Assembly: GCF_036884655.1 (NCBI RefSeq)
Contig: NC_088342.1
Coordinates: 13,699,001 to 13,763,000, forward strand
Direction: 5' to 3'
From: Musa acuminata AAA Group
Lineage: Eukaryota; Streptophyta; Magnoliopsida; Zingiberales; Musaceae
Length of the DNA stretch: 64,000 nucleotides
In this document: positions 49,141-61,458 of the stretch, piece after piece
How the letters are laid out: every line of letters begins with the position of its first letter
Numbering within the stretch: the stretch's first letter is position 1
Program-made: the position numbers and the translations under genes
The notes under the pieces: generated by a model
Seen by the model: only the letters and a program-made list of their open reading frames with translations
The model's database searches: none
Told to the model about the DNA's origin: nothing

Positions 49141-49690
49141 TATATATAAATGAAAAGATTATCTAAATAATAAGATGATTGCTATATTAATTAACTATTT
49201 ATCATAATGGTTTTTTCAAACTGCCATCAGCAAATGTAACGTAACAATTCATATTAGTTATTTTGGAGCATGGATGTAAACAAGCATTTTACGATCTTAT
49301 TTTGTAAAAGGGAAGTCCAAAATCTTTCATTTAAATGAACAAAACAAAATAAAAGCTGGAAACAATATGAAAAATAATATGTGTGAAACAACAATAGCAA
49401 TAAAAAAAAGCTTGAATATTCCGATGCAGATTAATTAAGAAATCATTAGAAATGGAAAACCAATACGTCAATATTATAGAATATAATAATCATTCAAAAT
49501 TCCAATGCAGGAATCATTTTGTTCACTGAGCGCTAATAAAGAAACATGTTTGATTTGCTACTAAATAATATCGTCTCTTCCAAAAGATACCTAAAATTGA
49601 TCATTATGTTCAAGAGTTTATTAGTCCATAAGATTTTTTTTTTTATCATACATGTGTAATTATATGTCAAGAGAGAACGCAACAAGAGAA
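47921..49690. other. Repeat-bearing intergenic DNA
   Basis: A GC-richer stretch at about 48410-49070 has no recognised gene and may be an unclassified mobile fragment. An (ACATAT)n microsatellite is at about 49102-49148. The rest is AT-rich with no features I can support. Confidence 0.4.
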
Positions 49691-50245
49691 AAAAATACAG
49701 AAATATAGCCAAAATTACAAGTCTTAAGCTTCAATACTTGTATACGCATGCGCAACTGGTTTTAGCAAATAACAATGATTCATAGGAAAATATTAACTAT
49801 TTATTTTATGCACACACACATATATATAAATAGAGGAGACACTAAAATCATAACCAAAATTATAAATCTTGATTCAAATACATTTTAAATACTATATAAT
49901 ATATGTCCAACTGGTTTAAGCACATCATAATAATTCATGTATATATATCTATACACGCAAGCCCAAACACACACAGAGGAAACACGAAAATAACATTCAA
50001 AACTACAAATATTGATTCAAATACAACTGAAATACTTAAATATGTTTGTGCAACTGCTTTTGGCAAATAACAATGATTTATAGAAAAAGAATTATTATTT
50101 GTATCCTATATACGACACACAAAACCGAGAGCCAGAATTACAAATCTTAATTTCAAGACTGCTTGAATACTTAAATATGCATGTGCAATTGGTTTCAACA
50201 ACTGATAAAAATTCATAGTAAAGATTTATTATTCATTATAGATAA
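49691..50245. repeat. Diverged tandem repeat, about four units of ~140 bases
   Basis: Anchors CAAAATTACAAGTCTT (49710), CAAAATTATAAATCTT (49855), CAAAACTACAAATATT (49998) and CAGAATTACAAATCTT (50132) give spacings of about 145, 143 and 134. Each is followed in order by TGAATACTTAAATATG-like, GTGCAACTGGTTT-like and AATAATTCAT-like blocks. Confidence 0.75.
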
Positions 50246-50251
50246 AGATGA

Positions 50252-50263
50252 AGAGAGAGAGAG

Positions 50264-50299
<36 letters not shown>
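50252..50299. repeat. (GA)n microsatellite
   Basis: A GAGAGA run with one GC interruption, at the right end of the tandem-repeat zone. Confidence 0.9.
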
Positions 50300-50302
<3 letters not shown>

Positions 50303-51055
50303 ACAAAGGGGAGCTCAGCTGGAGACTCCAAATCTTGATATTAAATACGGCTTAAATTCTTGTTTATCTGGGGGTGGCAATTGAAGGGAGAAGTGGAAGT
50401 CAGAGTGGCGACATGCAAATCTCGGGCGTCTTGGAGATGGCGACGGCATACGTAGCAAATCTCATGATGAGTAGCCATCCCATGGCAATCATATGTACCG
50501 CTGACCCGGTGCTTCGATCACAGAGAAAAAGAGAACACAGTAGAGTTGGACTTCTTTCCCACTGCTCCAAGCGCATGGGAAGAGAGCATGCGTTGTTGGT
50601 CTCTTTTGATTCGGTGCAATGCGCTACGACGTCATGGATCTAAATCCTAATCCAGTGATGAATCCATTATCTGGATATCAGTTGCCCATATAACTAACCC
50701 TTTGAATGTCTTTATGTACAAATTTTGAGCGTGGTTTATAATGTAGATGGACGAAGGCTTGAATGCGGATTACCTGCGATGCAACTAAACATTCTTGCAT
50801 CAAGGATTTCGCCTTAAAGAAAACTCTCGAGTCATTCTCAACAAAGTCAATTGAAGTAACAGCTGGTACAAGACATCCTCTTCACCTCCAGATTACCAAC
50901 TTGGAGACCGAAGGGAAGCGGAGAGTTCAGATTAACTACCTCATGACTGTGTTTTGATCACTACAATATCTCTTCAGAAGCAGTTCATACGCAATTCTGG
51001 AATGACATGGGAATCACTATAGAATAGAACCACATTATAGAACCTAAATTAAGTG
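50300..51055. other. Intergenic, nothing recognised
   Basis: Moderate-complexity DNA with short open frames only, none resembling a known protein. Confidence 0.4.
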
Positions 51056-51060
51056 AAAAC

Positions 51061-52745
51061 TGTAAAGAATTAAACGAAGAAGATAGAAAGATAGAAATTG
51101 TAGAAGAAAACTATAAAATGTATGAAATGTAATTGCATAGTTCATTTAGATAGTGAGCTCTTGATAGCTATTTATACATATTCTGCTAGTCATACGTGCC
51201 CAGCAAGCCAATCAGGTGAGTAATAGCACGTGTGACTTGATACAGAATCTTTTTGCTTATTATATTTTGACGCATATCACTTTATAACTATTGCATAAAT
51301 GCATATATATATATTGTGATGTCCTTGGATTTGTGCAATGGGAATCAGATCATGATGAGATCATGATAATGAGATCGATTCACCTTTAAACACATATCCT
51401 AAATAATCCCGGTCATAGGTTACTCGAGAGGGATATCGTGATAACCGGACAGACTGGTGTGTTGTATACCCGTCCATATGATGGATGCAGCTGGTCTCAT
51501 AGCTGCTCGTGTAGGGACACTAGGGATACAGTACAAGTGCTCATTGGAGAATGAGTTTACTGATTGATCCGCTTACGGAATGCTGGATGGTTGATGATGC
51601 CTTATTGTCAGACAGCGATTCCGTAGTCCTAGTGGTATATCTGGTCCTTAGACTTGAGACACCAAGGATGTCCTGTATGAGTGCTCCACTCTTTGATACC
51701 AGACTTATAGGTTTGGCTATCCCAGATCTAGTACAACTGGTCATTGGGAGTGGTAGTCAACCCTCATCCACTCTCGGCGTCATGAGAGGAATATCCCATA
51801 TGTTCTTGCTCAGACAAATCCCTGGCTAGGGTCATTCGGGTTGAGAGAGAAAGAATTCTCTGGGAGAATCCGATTAGAGCGAGACTCGAGTAGAAACCGT
51901 ATGGGTCTAACAGCACCATGCTCGATATACGGTCTCTGGGATATTAGATGGATGAGGGACTATAGGTACACGGTAACTGAGGACAGACAAGTCCAATGGA
52001 TTGGATTCCCTTGTATCGTCTGGGGACTACGGCGTAGTGGCCTAGTACGTCCGTAGTCGATGAGTCAAGTGAATTATTACAGAGATAATAATTCACTGAG
52101 TTAGAAGGAGTTCTGACAGGTATGACTCACGGCCAGCTCGATATTGGGCCTAGAGGGTCACACACATATGGTAGGCATTGCGATGAGTAGAGGTTCAGAT
52201 ATGAGATATCCGACGGAGCCCTTATCTTATTGGATGCAGATCCAATACCCACTAGGAGAGGACCCATTATGGTTTAACAAGGGACCTCTATAAATAGGAG
52301 GGATTCAGAGCCTCGTGGACGAGAGCCTTTGCTTGCCTTTCCTATTCTCCTCTCCCTCTCCACCTCAAAGCAGGCCTGGAGTTTTGAGGAGCGTCGTCGC
52401 AACCCTACTGTGTGGATCACCGCTAGAGAGGAGGACGCTTGACCTCCTTCACCCTCTCCTAAGGATCTGCAAGGAAACATGGATATATGATCTCCTTAGG
52501 TAACACAATCTACTCTATACGCAGTTTTAAGTTTCGCGGATTTTGCGTACCAATCTTCGCACGACGACGAACATCTCTTTGGGAATCGGGGATTTTGTTT
52601 TTCTTGTTTTTCCGCTACGCATATGATGTCGCCCCCAAGATTTCCCAACATATTCAGCATGGAAGATTTTCCTCAACTGCTCAAAGATTTCCTCAATTGC
52701 TTAGAGATTTCCTCAACTGCCTTGAAGAAATCTTATCTGCCATCA
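51061..52745 (-). repeat. 3' LTR of Z, split by a solo LTR
   Basis: Its two parts are 51061-51183 and 52656-52745. Together they align with the 198-base 5' LTR at 58581-58778, with the same TGTAAAGAATTAAACGAAGA-like end and the GAGGAAATCT repeats at the other end. Confidence 0.85.
51184..52650 (+). mobile_element. Solo LTR of family Y inside the Z LTR
   Basis: It runs from TGCTAGTCATAC to GATTTCCCAACA, 1467 bases, with a perfect TATTC duplication at 51179-51183 and 52651-52655. It is the best preserved of three family Y LTRs here and lies in the opposite orientation to the other two, as written 5' to 3' on the + strand. No coding part of Y remains, so internal recombination removed it. Confidence 0.9.
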
Positions 52746-52849
52746 TACCCCGACAAGATTAAGTTTCTATCAAGGATGTCAATTTTGGACCGATGAGATA
52801 AAAATAGTTTGCAGGTGAGAGGCTTTCTGAGTGAGTCTGCTAGTTGATT

Positions 52850-54310
52850 AACCGTATGTATGTGAGAAACACGGAGTTGATGTCTGACAACCTGATCTCA
52901 CACGAAGTGGAAGTCGATGGCAATATGTTTCATGTGGGAATGGAACACTGGATTGGACATAAGTAGGTAGCTCCAATATTATCACAATATATTGTAGGAG
53001 TAACTGTGGAGTTGACGTTGAGTTCCTTGAGCAGATTTGTGACCCAATTGAGTTCAACAGTGGCGGTGGTAATGGCACGGTATTCAGCTTTAGTTGTAGA
53101 TCGTGCAATCGTCTTTTGTTTTTTTAGAACTCCAACTAATTGGAGTAGCTCCAAAGAAGACAATGTACCCTGATGTGGATGTTCTATCATCAAAGTTCTC
53201 TGCCCAATCAGCATCAGCAAAGGTATAGAGATGGAGTGAAGCATTTTTGCAAAGAAAAATGTCATGATTAAATGTCCCTTTAAGATACCGCAAAATTTGT
53301 TTGACCATAGACTAATGTGTAGTAGATGGTCGATGCATGAATTGCGATAATTTATTAATGGTAAATGAGATATCTAGACGGATGAGAGCTAAGTATTGTA
53401 AGGAGCCAAGGACTTGTCGATATTGAGTCGAATTTGTAGCAGAGCTTCTATCACATAATTTAAGTGATTCACTGGTAGAGAGAGAAGTTGTAACCTCTTT
53501 TGCATCCTGCATGTTTGTCTTTGATAATAAATCTTGAATATACTTTCTTTATGATAGGAAGAGACCTGAAGATGTAAATATTCCTTTCACTCCCAAAAAG
53601 TAGCTTAAAGTTCATAGATCTTTGAAGGAGAATCGATCGGCCAAGTGTTTTAGAAATGCTTGAGTCTTCAAAGGATCATTACCTGTGACAATAATATCAT
53701 CCACATACACCAAAAGCTATATTGTGCTTCCATTGTGGTGGCAAATGAATAACAAGGTATCAGACTTGGAATTGATGAAACCAATTAAGGTAAAAAATGA
53801 GCCAAGCTCTGTATACCAAGCCCTTGGAGCTTGACGAAGTCCATAAATAGCTTTTTGAAGTTTGCAGACATGCCTCAGATACTGAGGATGAATAAAACTA
53901 GGAGGTTGCTACATAAAAACATCTTCAGTAAGCAACCCCCCTGTAAAAAGGTATTGTTAATATCCAATTGTCATATGTGCCAACCCTTTGAGATGGCCAA
54001 ACTCAGGATAAGACGGATTGTTATGGGTTTAACAATGGGACTAAATGTCTTTGTGAAGTCGACACTAGGTCATTGATGAAACCTTTTGGCGACTAGACGT
54101 GCTTTATACCTGGCAACGGATCCGTCTGGGTTCCGCTTAATTCAAAATATCCATTTACACTTGATGATATTTTATGTGTGATGAAAGGGTACTAAGGTCC
54201 ATGTAGAGTTATAGAGGAGAGCATCATATTCGTCACACATGGCTTTACGCTAATGAGAAGATTTTTGAGCTTGAGTGATTGTAGTGGGTTCACTGGCCTC
54301 AGTGGAGGAA
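52850..54310 (-). pseudogene. Z reverse transcriptase and RNase H
   Basis: Reverse transcriptase starts near 54250 (CDEYDALLYNSTWT, then RIKRNPDGS...ARYKARL-like reading at about 54090-54130). It passes the YVDD catalytic motif at about 53697-53708 and ends in the SDTLLF.. and FSLKDL segments. RNase H follows: YADADWAENFDDRTSTSG-like near 53190-53240, TTKAEYRAITTATVELNWV at about 53060-53115, and CDNIGATYLC near 52970-53000. Several stops interrupt it, so it is inactive. Confidence 0.85.
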
Positions 54311-54678
54311 TTTGTTATAGCATGTAAGTCAAGGACTTGACGTGGTTTGAAAATACCACATTTGGAGCGGGTTGTCATTGGATGTCTGGGGGCGATGGAA
54401 GTGGTAGATTGTGTTGGTGGTATAGCCGAGGGTGAGTCACTGTCATGGACCGGGTCAACCGTCGACACGTCAATGTCACTAGGTCTAGGAGAATGTAAAG
54501 CTAGTGGCAATGTTGCTGAGGGTATTACTTTATTAATAGGGAAAACTTGTGAGGAAGGGAGTGGAGAAATAGAGGGAGTGAGAAGCTATTGAACTAGAGT
54601 AATAGTAGTATGCAGATCTTGAGGGTAAGGACTGGACGGTGTAATGGGAAGTTCGTGTGATGAGATTGGAGGGATACT

Positions 54679-55542
54679 CTAGTGATGTATGTTTATTGGA
54701 GTAGCCTGCATAGTAGGATTATTTTGAAAAAGAAAGACAGACTCCTCAAAAATAACATGACGTGATATAAAGACTTTTTTAGTTTGAGGTTCATAGCATC
54801 GAAAAGCATTATGTTTAAAAGAGTAGCCTATAAAAGTGCAAGGCTTAGATCGCGGTGTTAGCTTATGTGAGGCATAGGGACGGAGCCATGGATAACATAA
54901 ACAACAAAAAACTTTGAGTTTATAAAGGTTTGGAAGCTTGTGGAATAATTTTTTAAATGATGACTGGTATTGTAAGAATGGAGTGAGCATACGATTAATG
55001 AGATACACTACAATTTGAAAAGCTGCTGACCAAAAAGGTGGTGGCATGAATGCTTGATGTAGAAGGGAGAAACTAGTTTCAACGATATGTCGATGTTTGT
55101 GTTCGGCAGAGCTAACCAATTGGGGAGTATATGGGGGTGACTTGAGGTGTTGTATATCACAAGCGAAGAGACATGATGTGAGGGCTTGATATTCGCCTCC
55201 GCCATCAAAGTAAACTATTTTAATGGAAGATTGAAAAAAATTCTTGACCAACTTTTGAAAGTTGGTAAATACTATGGAAACATCAGACTTATGGTGGAGA
55301 GGATATAACCATGTGTACTTAGTGAAATAGTCTACAAAAATGACATAAAAGCAAAACTTGTCAAAAGAAGGAATTGGGGCAGGGCCCCACACGTCGGTAT
55401 AAATGATTTCAAATGGTTTAGAGCAAGAAATGGAGGTTGTCCCAAAAGGCAGTTTATGACTTTTATTGCAAAGACAAGCATCGCAATGAGTGATAGTGCT
55501 ATTGACCAAGACAAGGAGGGATGACCAAGACAACGATGCCAT
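54679..55542 (-). pseudogene. Z integrase, long open segment (287 codons)
   Basis: The frame begins just before HCDACLCNKSHKLPFGT, the end of the zinc-binding pre-integrase domain. It contains the core with YTDVWGPAPI, FVDYFTKYTWLYPL, KIVYFDGGGEY (where a functional core normally has SDNGGEY or SDGGGEY) and the SSAEHKHRHIVE segment. It ends in the C-terminal GYSFKHNAFRCYEPQTKKV and HVIFEESVF segments. Core acidic residues appear partly retained. The upstream join to protease is broken. Confidence 0.85.
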
Positions 55543-55657
55543 ACATCAATCGGAGCTGCGATTGAAGAGTGAATAGTAGGAAGAGTAATTTGTGAAGTGG
55601 ATGGCTACTTATAAATGTTATCTTTGTTCTGGCCCTGGACTAAGGATGCTCCCGTGC

Positions 55658-57852
55658 TCAAATCCTTGACAAGAAAAGAGTTAGGAAAGGATTCAATGGA
55701 GGTATTATTTTATTTATAGAATTGAGAAACGAAAATGAGGTTTCTTTTATTGTTAGGTGCACACAGAACATCATCGAATGTAAAAGTTGTGATAAGTGAA
55801 CTAAGCGTTGAGGAATCAAAATGAGTAATAGGAATTCTTTTACCATCACTGATGATGATATCTTCATTTCCGTCATAGTTGTTGTGGATGGACAAGTTTT
55901 GAAGATCAAATGTGATGTGATGAGAGGCACCCGAGTCCACAATTCAATTAGGTTGGGTAGTAGTTGGAATAGCCATGAAATTCGCCTAAGGCCACTATGA
56001 TGGAGTAGGGAGTCTGGGGCGAGAGCGACAAACTTTTGCAGAGTGCCCGACTTTATCTCATAGTTAGCAAACGACTTGTTGGTGGCTTGTGAAGTGAGGA
56101 CGCGATGGCTGAGGATTATGAAAGTTACCACCTTGATAGGGATAAGGGGGGTTTGGTCTGGGCCCTATAGGGCTAGGAGGTAGCTTAGCCAGACCGTTGT
56201 TGATGTGCTTATTGTACTGGTTGCTCTTTCTCTTAGATTTTTGATTGAATTGAACTGTAATAGGTGGTTCGGGCAACCTATCATCATGCTTCAAGTATGT
56301 CTCATAGTCAATCAACTTATCATAGAGTTCTTTGAATGATATTGGTGAGTTACGTGCCCGAAGTGCTGCTGTCAGTTCTTTGTACTCGCCTCCTAGGCCA
56401 TTCAGGATATGGATTATGACTTCTTCATCACTGAGAGAATGACCTATCAAAGCCAAGTCATCAATGATAACTTTGATATTTTGTAGATAATCAACAATAG
56501 AACTTCCCTCTTGTTTTGTTTTCATAAGATTGAAGAGAAGTCCGAGAATGCGAGTATGCGAGCGATTTGCCAAAATAGTTTGTAACTTACACCATGCTTC
56601 TACAGCAGTCATACATGAGGATATCAGCGGGGCAATGGATCCAACAACTGAGGCTTGAATAGCTTAGAGGATGAGGCGATCTTGATGTAACCACAGTTTG
56701 TGAGTTGGATTTGGCATTGGATTGGGTTCTCCTAAGATGTTTGTTGGGCTGATAGCCCATATTCAGCCCATGTGAGCTAGGGCAGCCCACAGCCCACACC
56801 CCCTCTTAACCTAACCCTAATTAAGATTAGGGGGGTGTGGTGGCTACGTTTTAGAAGCAGAAAAAGGCTATAAAAAGGCAGCAACGAGGCAGATCTTGAG
56901 GGCCACGGGATTCCAAAGAGAAGAAGGAGAACAAGGCAAAAAAGGAAGAGAAAGAAAGGGAAGAAGACAAGGACAACGTAGAGAGACTGTTCTCAATCAT
57001 ATAGTAGTATTTTCATCTCAGGTTAGATCAAATCTACAGTAGACTCTTGCTATGATTACTTGGGGAGGTTTTAGATATTGTGGGCAGTGACGTGATCCTT
57101 GTATCCCAGTTATTCTCTTGTGGTTGTTGCTAGGGTTTAGGACAAGAGATTGAGATTTGTCTATTCATTATTCTCATAGTGGATTATCTCTAGTTTGCCC
57201 CGTGGTTTTTACCCTTCACATTGAAGGGGTTTTCCACATATATCTTGGTATTCTGTTTGATTGTGTTTCTATTTAATTCCGCTGCGTATTATGGTCTTCT
57301 AGTATTTGTTCATATACAAAGGTTATTCCTCTTTATATCCCCATCAATGTTGACCATTTCAGGTGGACACTGGAGAGAGCCATCAACGTAACCTAGGAGA
57401 TCATAGCCAAATAGAAAATTAAAAAGTTGTGCCCGCCAAGATGCGTAGTTGCCGCCTTTGGATAATTTGAAGGGAATGAGTGCTACAGCATTAATGGTGA
57501 TAAGACTTTGAGAAGTGCTATGGTTCCTACAGGGATAATAAATGGAATGACAAAGATAGTTGATGAAGACATTTGAGGATATATATATAAGGGAGTCGTC
57601 AGCTGTAGAAGGGTCAGCTGCTTCTTCCAGAGTTACTGGTAGAGCTTGGTGGTTGGGATTTGAGGGCTTTAAGGGTGTTCCCGCTTCTAAGCGTTGAGGT
57701 ACGGTTGCAGCAGTGTAAGCAGCAGAAGGCTGCACCAATGCTGGAGAAGGCTGCACCAATGCTGGAGAAGGTTGCAGCAATTTCTGCAGTGATGCAGAAT
57801 GTAGGAGAGATTGATGTAGCGAGGCAGGAGAAATCTTTGCAGCTTGCAGCAA
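55658..57852 (-). pseudogene. Z gag and protease, interrupted by a solo LTR
   Basis: Gag starts near 57852 with an odd Q/P/S-rich head (tandem LVQPSPA repeats), then LSKGGNYASWRAQLFNFLFGYDLLGYVDGS (57310-57470). At 57347 a 605-base LTR splits it. It resumes at about 56736 and continues as WCKLQTILANRSHTRILGL... GLGGEYKELTAALRARNSP... to a PPYPYQGGNFHNPQP linker near 56100, then a degraded zinc knuckle near 56040. Protease is marked by DSGASHHITFDL at about 55935. Stops and frame changes occur throughout. Confidence 0.8.
56742..57346 (+). mobile_element. Solo LTR of family W inside Z gag
   Basis: TGTTGGGCTGATAGCCC to ...ATCCCCATCA, 605 bases, with a perfect ATGTT duplication at 56737-56741 and 57347-57351. 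It has a TATAAAAAGG box near 56872. It is related to the sequence at 61459-62048. No internal coding part is present. Confidence 0.9.
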
Positions 57853-58566
57853 TGCATGAGAGATTTCTGCAGCGATGTTGGAGAAATCTGCAAGGTTGGA
57901 GATAGTTGCAGTAATGCAGTGTTGGAGTATGATGGCTGGAAGAGCGGCGGAGTTTTCAGCGGAAGACTTCGGTAGGCAAGGGAGCAGCAGCCAGCGGTAG
58001 AAACAAAGGCCGTGACTGTGCTTCCTTTAGGAGCGTTGCCAATGGAAGAAGTGTCAATGCAGTGGGCGTAGCGACAACGACTGCAGCAGCGGCAGCGCCA
58101 CCGTCATCTCAATCTCTGCTGTTGCGGCGGGTGTGATCTGATACTAGCAGCCGCAAGTGCTGCAGTAGGCTGCAGTGAATGGCTATGGCTGAGGGGCGGA
58201 GATGTCGCCGTGAGAGGAATGGTCGAGCGGCTGCGGCTGCCACCCAAGGGAAGGCGGTGGACTCTGGTTGGGAAGCGATCGCGGGTCTGTGGTAGGAGGT
58301 GACTGCTTTGTTGCTTTAGATTAATATTGCCGAGGTGCACCAAGGTAGAGGAAATGACAGGTCGGGGGGCTATGGCGAGAGTTGACTGTTTTGTTGCTTT
58401 AGATTAATGTTACCAAGGTGCACCGAGGTAGAGGAAATGACAGGCGGTTGCCAGCTCAGGTAGGAGAACACAGCGAAACAGGGTAAGCAGCGTCGACGTC
58501 GAGCATCTCTGCTGACGAGGTTGTATGAGGAGTCAAATAGTGAGAAGAGGGCTTGCTCTAGGCAAG
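57853..58566 (-). other. 5' leader of element Z
   Basis: Between the primer site and gag is a G+C-richer leader with GCAGCGG-type repeats. It also has a tandem duplication of about 60 bases at roughly 58302-58362 and 58383-58444 (TTGCTTTAGATTAAT..., GGTGCACC...GGTAGAGGAAATGACAGG). No gene was seen. Confidence 0.55.
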
Positions 58567-58580
58567 TGGCTCTGATACCA

Positions 58581-58778
58581 TCTAAAGAATTAAACGAAGA
58601 AGATAGAAAGATACAAATTATAGAAGAAACTATGAAATGTAATTGCATAGTTCATTTAGATAGTGAGCTTTTGATAGCTATTTATATACATTCAGGAAAA
58701 AATTTCCTCAACTGCTCAGAGATTTCCTTATTTGCTTAAAGATTTCCTCAACTGTCTTGAGGAAATTATCTGATATAA
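58581..58778 (-). repeat. 5' LTR of element Z
   Basis: About 198 bases. Its left end (TCTAAAGAATT) abuts the primer site and its right end abuts the AAAAC duplication. It contains GAGGAAATCT-type repeats and a TATATAAATA box (minus). Confidence 0.85.
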
Positions 58779-58961
58779 AAAACGACACAGATGTTTAACC
58801 AATTAAGTGGCCTTTTTTTCAACATTATTCAAGTCTCCATCAATCTCATTATAATGCTAAATTCGAGAACATTCTTCATTATTTCGAACCATGATGACAG
58901 CGCTTAAAAGACAAGACGGGGTTGGGACTCCTGCTGCAAGAACAGAACCGTAGTCAATTCA

Positions 58962-59806
58962 TCAAGCAGGTGGCGCAGAAAACATGTCGACGACCTTCTT
59001 CCACGACGGCCGCGTCGAGATCTCCTCCCACCACCTGGCTACGTTCTTCCTCGACGCAAACATATCGTCCTTACCGGCGGCACAGATGTAGTGGGCGTTA
59101 GGGAGGTGCGCGAGATCGGCGAGCGCGAACTCGTCCCCGGCCAGGAACCTGCTCTCCCCTAGCCGCCGCTCGTAGACGTCCAGCACTTTGGCCAGCTTCG
59201 CTTGGTTCAGCTCAATCGCGGCTGGGTCCTGCGCGAGCCCCATCCGGGGGGCGAATGCCAGCTGGAACACCAGCGCCGAACTGGGTGGGTTGAAGCTCTG
59301 GCTCTCGGCCTCCAGCCACTGCTCGACCTGCGCCCGCTCAGCCGGCCCGCCGCCGTTGCGCCCGAAGAGGCTCTGGTTGCCCCTGTTGGCGTACTTGTCG
59401 CAGATGTAGCGGCAGATCGCCCTCGACTCTTCATGCACAGATCAAAACCCCTTGGCAAAGAACATGAACAAGAGCACATGAACAGTAACTCAAAAGCGGA
59501 GGAAACCGGTACCAACCAAACAGAGTGGCGTGCTCGTCCTGGAATGCCGGGACTTGGCCGAACGGCTGTCAGGATGAGACTCATCAGAACAAGAAGAATA
59601 AGAAGAGAAGGAGTAGGAGTTCGATGGTGGAGAAGAGGAGAGGGCAGGGACAGGACCTGGAGCTTGAGGTAATCGGGAGACTTGTGCTGGCCTTTGGCCA
59701 TGTCCACATTGACGAGCTTGAAGTCGACGTCCTTCTCAAGGAGGCAGGCCAGGACTCTAGAGACGGCCGTAGATATGGGAGGGCCGTACACCGTCACGCT
59801 TCCCAT
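58962..59806 (-). CDS. Phi-class glutathione S-transferase, three exons, 221 aa
   Basis: A cytosolic enzyme that conjugates glutathione to electrophiles, or binds and carries small molecules. Exons on the minus strand: 59806-59657, 59565-59517 and 59428-58962, with GT-AG borders and correct phase; two introns in this pattern are usual for the phi class. The N-terminal thioredoxin-like domain has VYGPPISTAVSRVLACL (catalytic Ser12 by position), the FKLVNVDMAKGQHKSPDYL segment and PFGQVPAFQDEHATLFESRAI, with Glu67-Ser68 at the glutathione site. The all-helical domain (~85-210) includes FNPPSSALVFQLAFAPRMG and FLAGDEFALADLAHLPNAHY (the conserved N-capping region). Length matches the family (210-220 residues). 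It lies 178 bases downstream of the right edge of element Z. Coding sequence is GC-rich compared with the surroundings. Confidence 0.95.
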
Positions 59807-60625
59807 GCCTTCGTTGCTCCGTCTCCCTCTTCCGGTAAGTATCTGGCTTTTTGTCGGCAGAATGAAACGGAGGAGTCAAACAGAGACGTTACAGATCGCA
59901 GATGGCTCGACAGCCACACGGTGTTTATCGTGATTTAATGACCGTCGTTTCATCCCCAGTTTAATCTTTTTAAGGAAAGATGTACAGAAAATGAAAGTTG
60001 CTGACAGTATTATTTCTCTTAATTATTTTATTAATAATATTATGGTTACTTGTGACAATTAATTTAATTGATAAAAAAAATCGAAACTTATTATTCGAAG
60101 TTCATTTTTATTATTGAGAATCTCTTGCTATTCACAATCACTTAAAAAATAATAAATAATTATTATATTATTTATATTTTTAATATTATTATAATCCTTT
60201 ATTTTAATTATTATATTAGTTATCGATATTGCTCCCTATTGACCTGCTCATTGCGGACGTCCCCTTTGACGTCTTTTTGCTTGTTAGCAACATTGTCGAT
60301 GCTTGCACGATGATCCCTTGATGCTTGTCACTGGTGTAGTTGAAGGTGACATTACTCGTTATTAACATTACTCACTATCACTGTCAATGTCACTCGATAT
60401 CGTTTGACTTCATTTGTCACCTCTTCGGCAACATACTCTATGAGCGAAGTATAAGAGGAAAAAGAAAAAGAAAAAGAGAAGAAGATAAAAAAAAAAATCA
60501 AGAAAAAGAGAAGGAAGAAAAGAAGAATTAATTTAAGTGTATTTACAAAAGAATAATTTAAAATATTCAAAAATTTTAAAATAGGAGTGCAATTAGTAAA
60601 AAGGGATTACAAATAGTAACATCCT
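59807..60625. other. 5' flank of the GST gene and AT-rich intergenic DNA
   Basis: This includes the GST leader and promoter; no clear TATA box was found. A purine-rich AAAGAGAAGAAG run is at about 60455-60530. No other feature was recognised. Confidence 0.4.
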
Positions 60626-61220
60626 AAAAATCTTAAGTGATTTCCCTAAAAAAGATCACTTTTTTTTTTTTCTCACAAAAGACGACCTCCTTTTTGAGTT
60701 TTTTTTTTCCATCAGTACCCCCTGATTCAAAAAATCCAGAAAAACTCCTTGTTAACTCATTCCGCCAAATTTTTTCATCAGTTTTTTCACTAGTTTTGAA
60801 CTGTCACAGTATTTTCATTTAAATAGCATCTTCAGGGTTTTTATTAAGGTACTGAAAGTACTGTATGTGATATTATATTATACCTCTTTGATTGTCATTA
60901 TTAGTAGATCATTACTATATTATATATTCTTTGACTTGTAATTAGTTTAATGTTGTTTCCAACTAGTATAAATACCTAATATGATATATCAAATGATTTA
61001 TAGTGTTTTAATTTTATATAACTCATTTATTATATTTTTAAGTTGATTTTATAGTAATTTTATTTTGATGCCTAAAACACTAAACACTATATCATGCGAA
61101 AACAGTACAATTAGCTTTTTGAGAGATAGTCTTAGTATTTTTTTTTAATTAGAGATACTTATTTGAAAAAAAACCAAAAAGAGGATGCCTTTTGGAAATC
61201 AAAAAAATTTTGATAGTTGA
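60626..61220. mobile_element. Possible foldback element
   Basis: The left arm (CCTAAAAAAGATCAC...GACCTCCTTTTTGAG...TTCAAAAAATCC, about 60640-60740) resembles the reverse complement of the right arm (about 61130-61215: AGAGGATGCCTTTTGG...GATACTTATTTGAAAAA). The left-arm sequence recurs, diverged, at about 62405-62520. Arms are A/T-rich, so chance similarity is a concern. Confidence 0.35.
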
Positions 61221-61458
61221 TGGCATTTGAAGGAATATATTTGTTAGCTGTTAAGATATTATCGAATTTAATAACTTAGAAATTGGATCCAACATTGGGG
61301 CATTAGTTTTATTGCCAAGAAAAACACAATACCTCATGTGTCTGTCTCTTGGTTGTAGGTTTCTGCACTCGAAGATATCATCACTTGTGAGGCGTCTGCT
61401 ATTTTGGACAGATTGAAGCTGGCATTGCAAATTGGTGCCCCGATGGTTCACACTGAAA

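Larger units (their letters stand above)
51061..58778 (-). mobile_element. Ty1/copia element Z, complete ends, internally dead
   Basis: This minus-strand element has LTRs at 58581-58778 (5') and 51061-52745 (3', itself split by a solo LTR). A tRNA-iMet primer site TGGTATCAGAGCCA (minus, 58567-58580) abuts the 5' LTR and a purine tract (minus strand, complement of 52746-52760) abuts the 3' LTR. Five-base duplications AAAAC lie at 51056-51060 and 58779-58783. Gag, protease, integrase, reverse transcriptase and RNase H are in copia order but broken by stops, frameshifts and a second solo LTR. It is closely related to the plus-strand fragment at 8449-11027. Confidence 0.9.

Noticed and set aside
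59202..59938. Plus-strand frames over the GST gene
   Set aside because: They overlap the clear minus-strand GST exons and run through its introns without splice logic.
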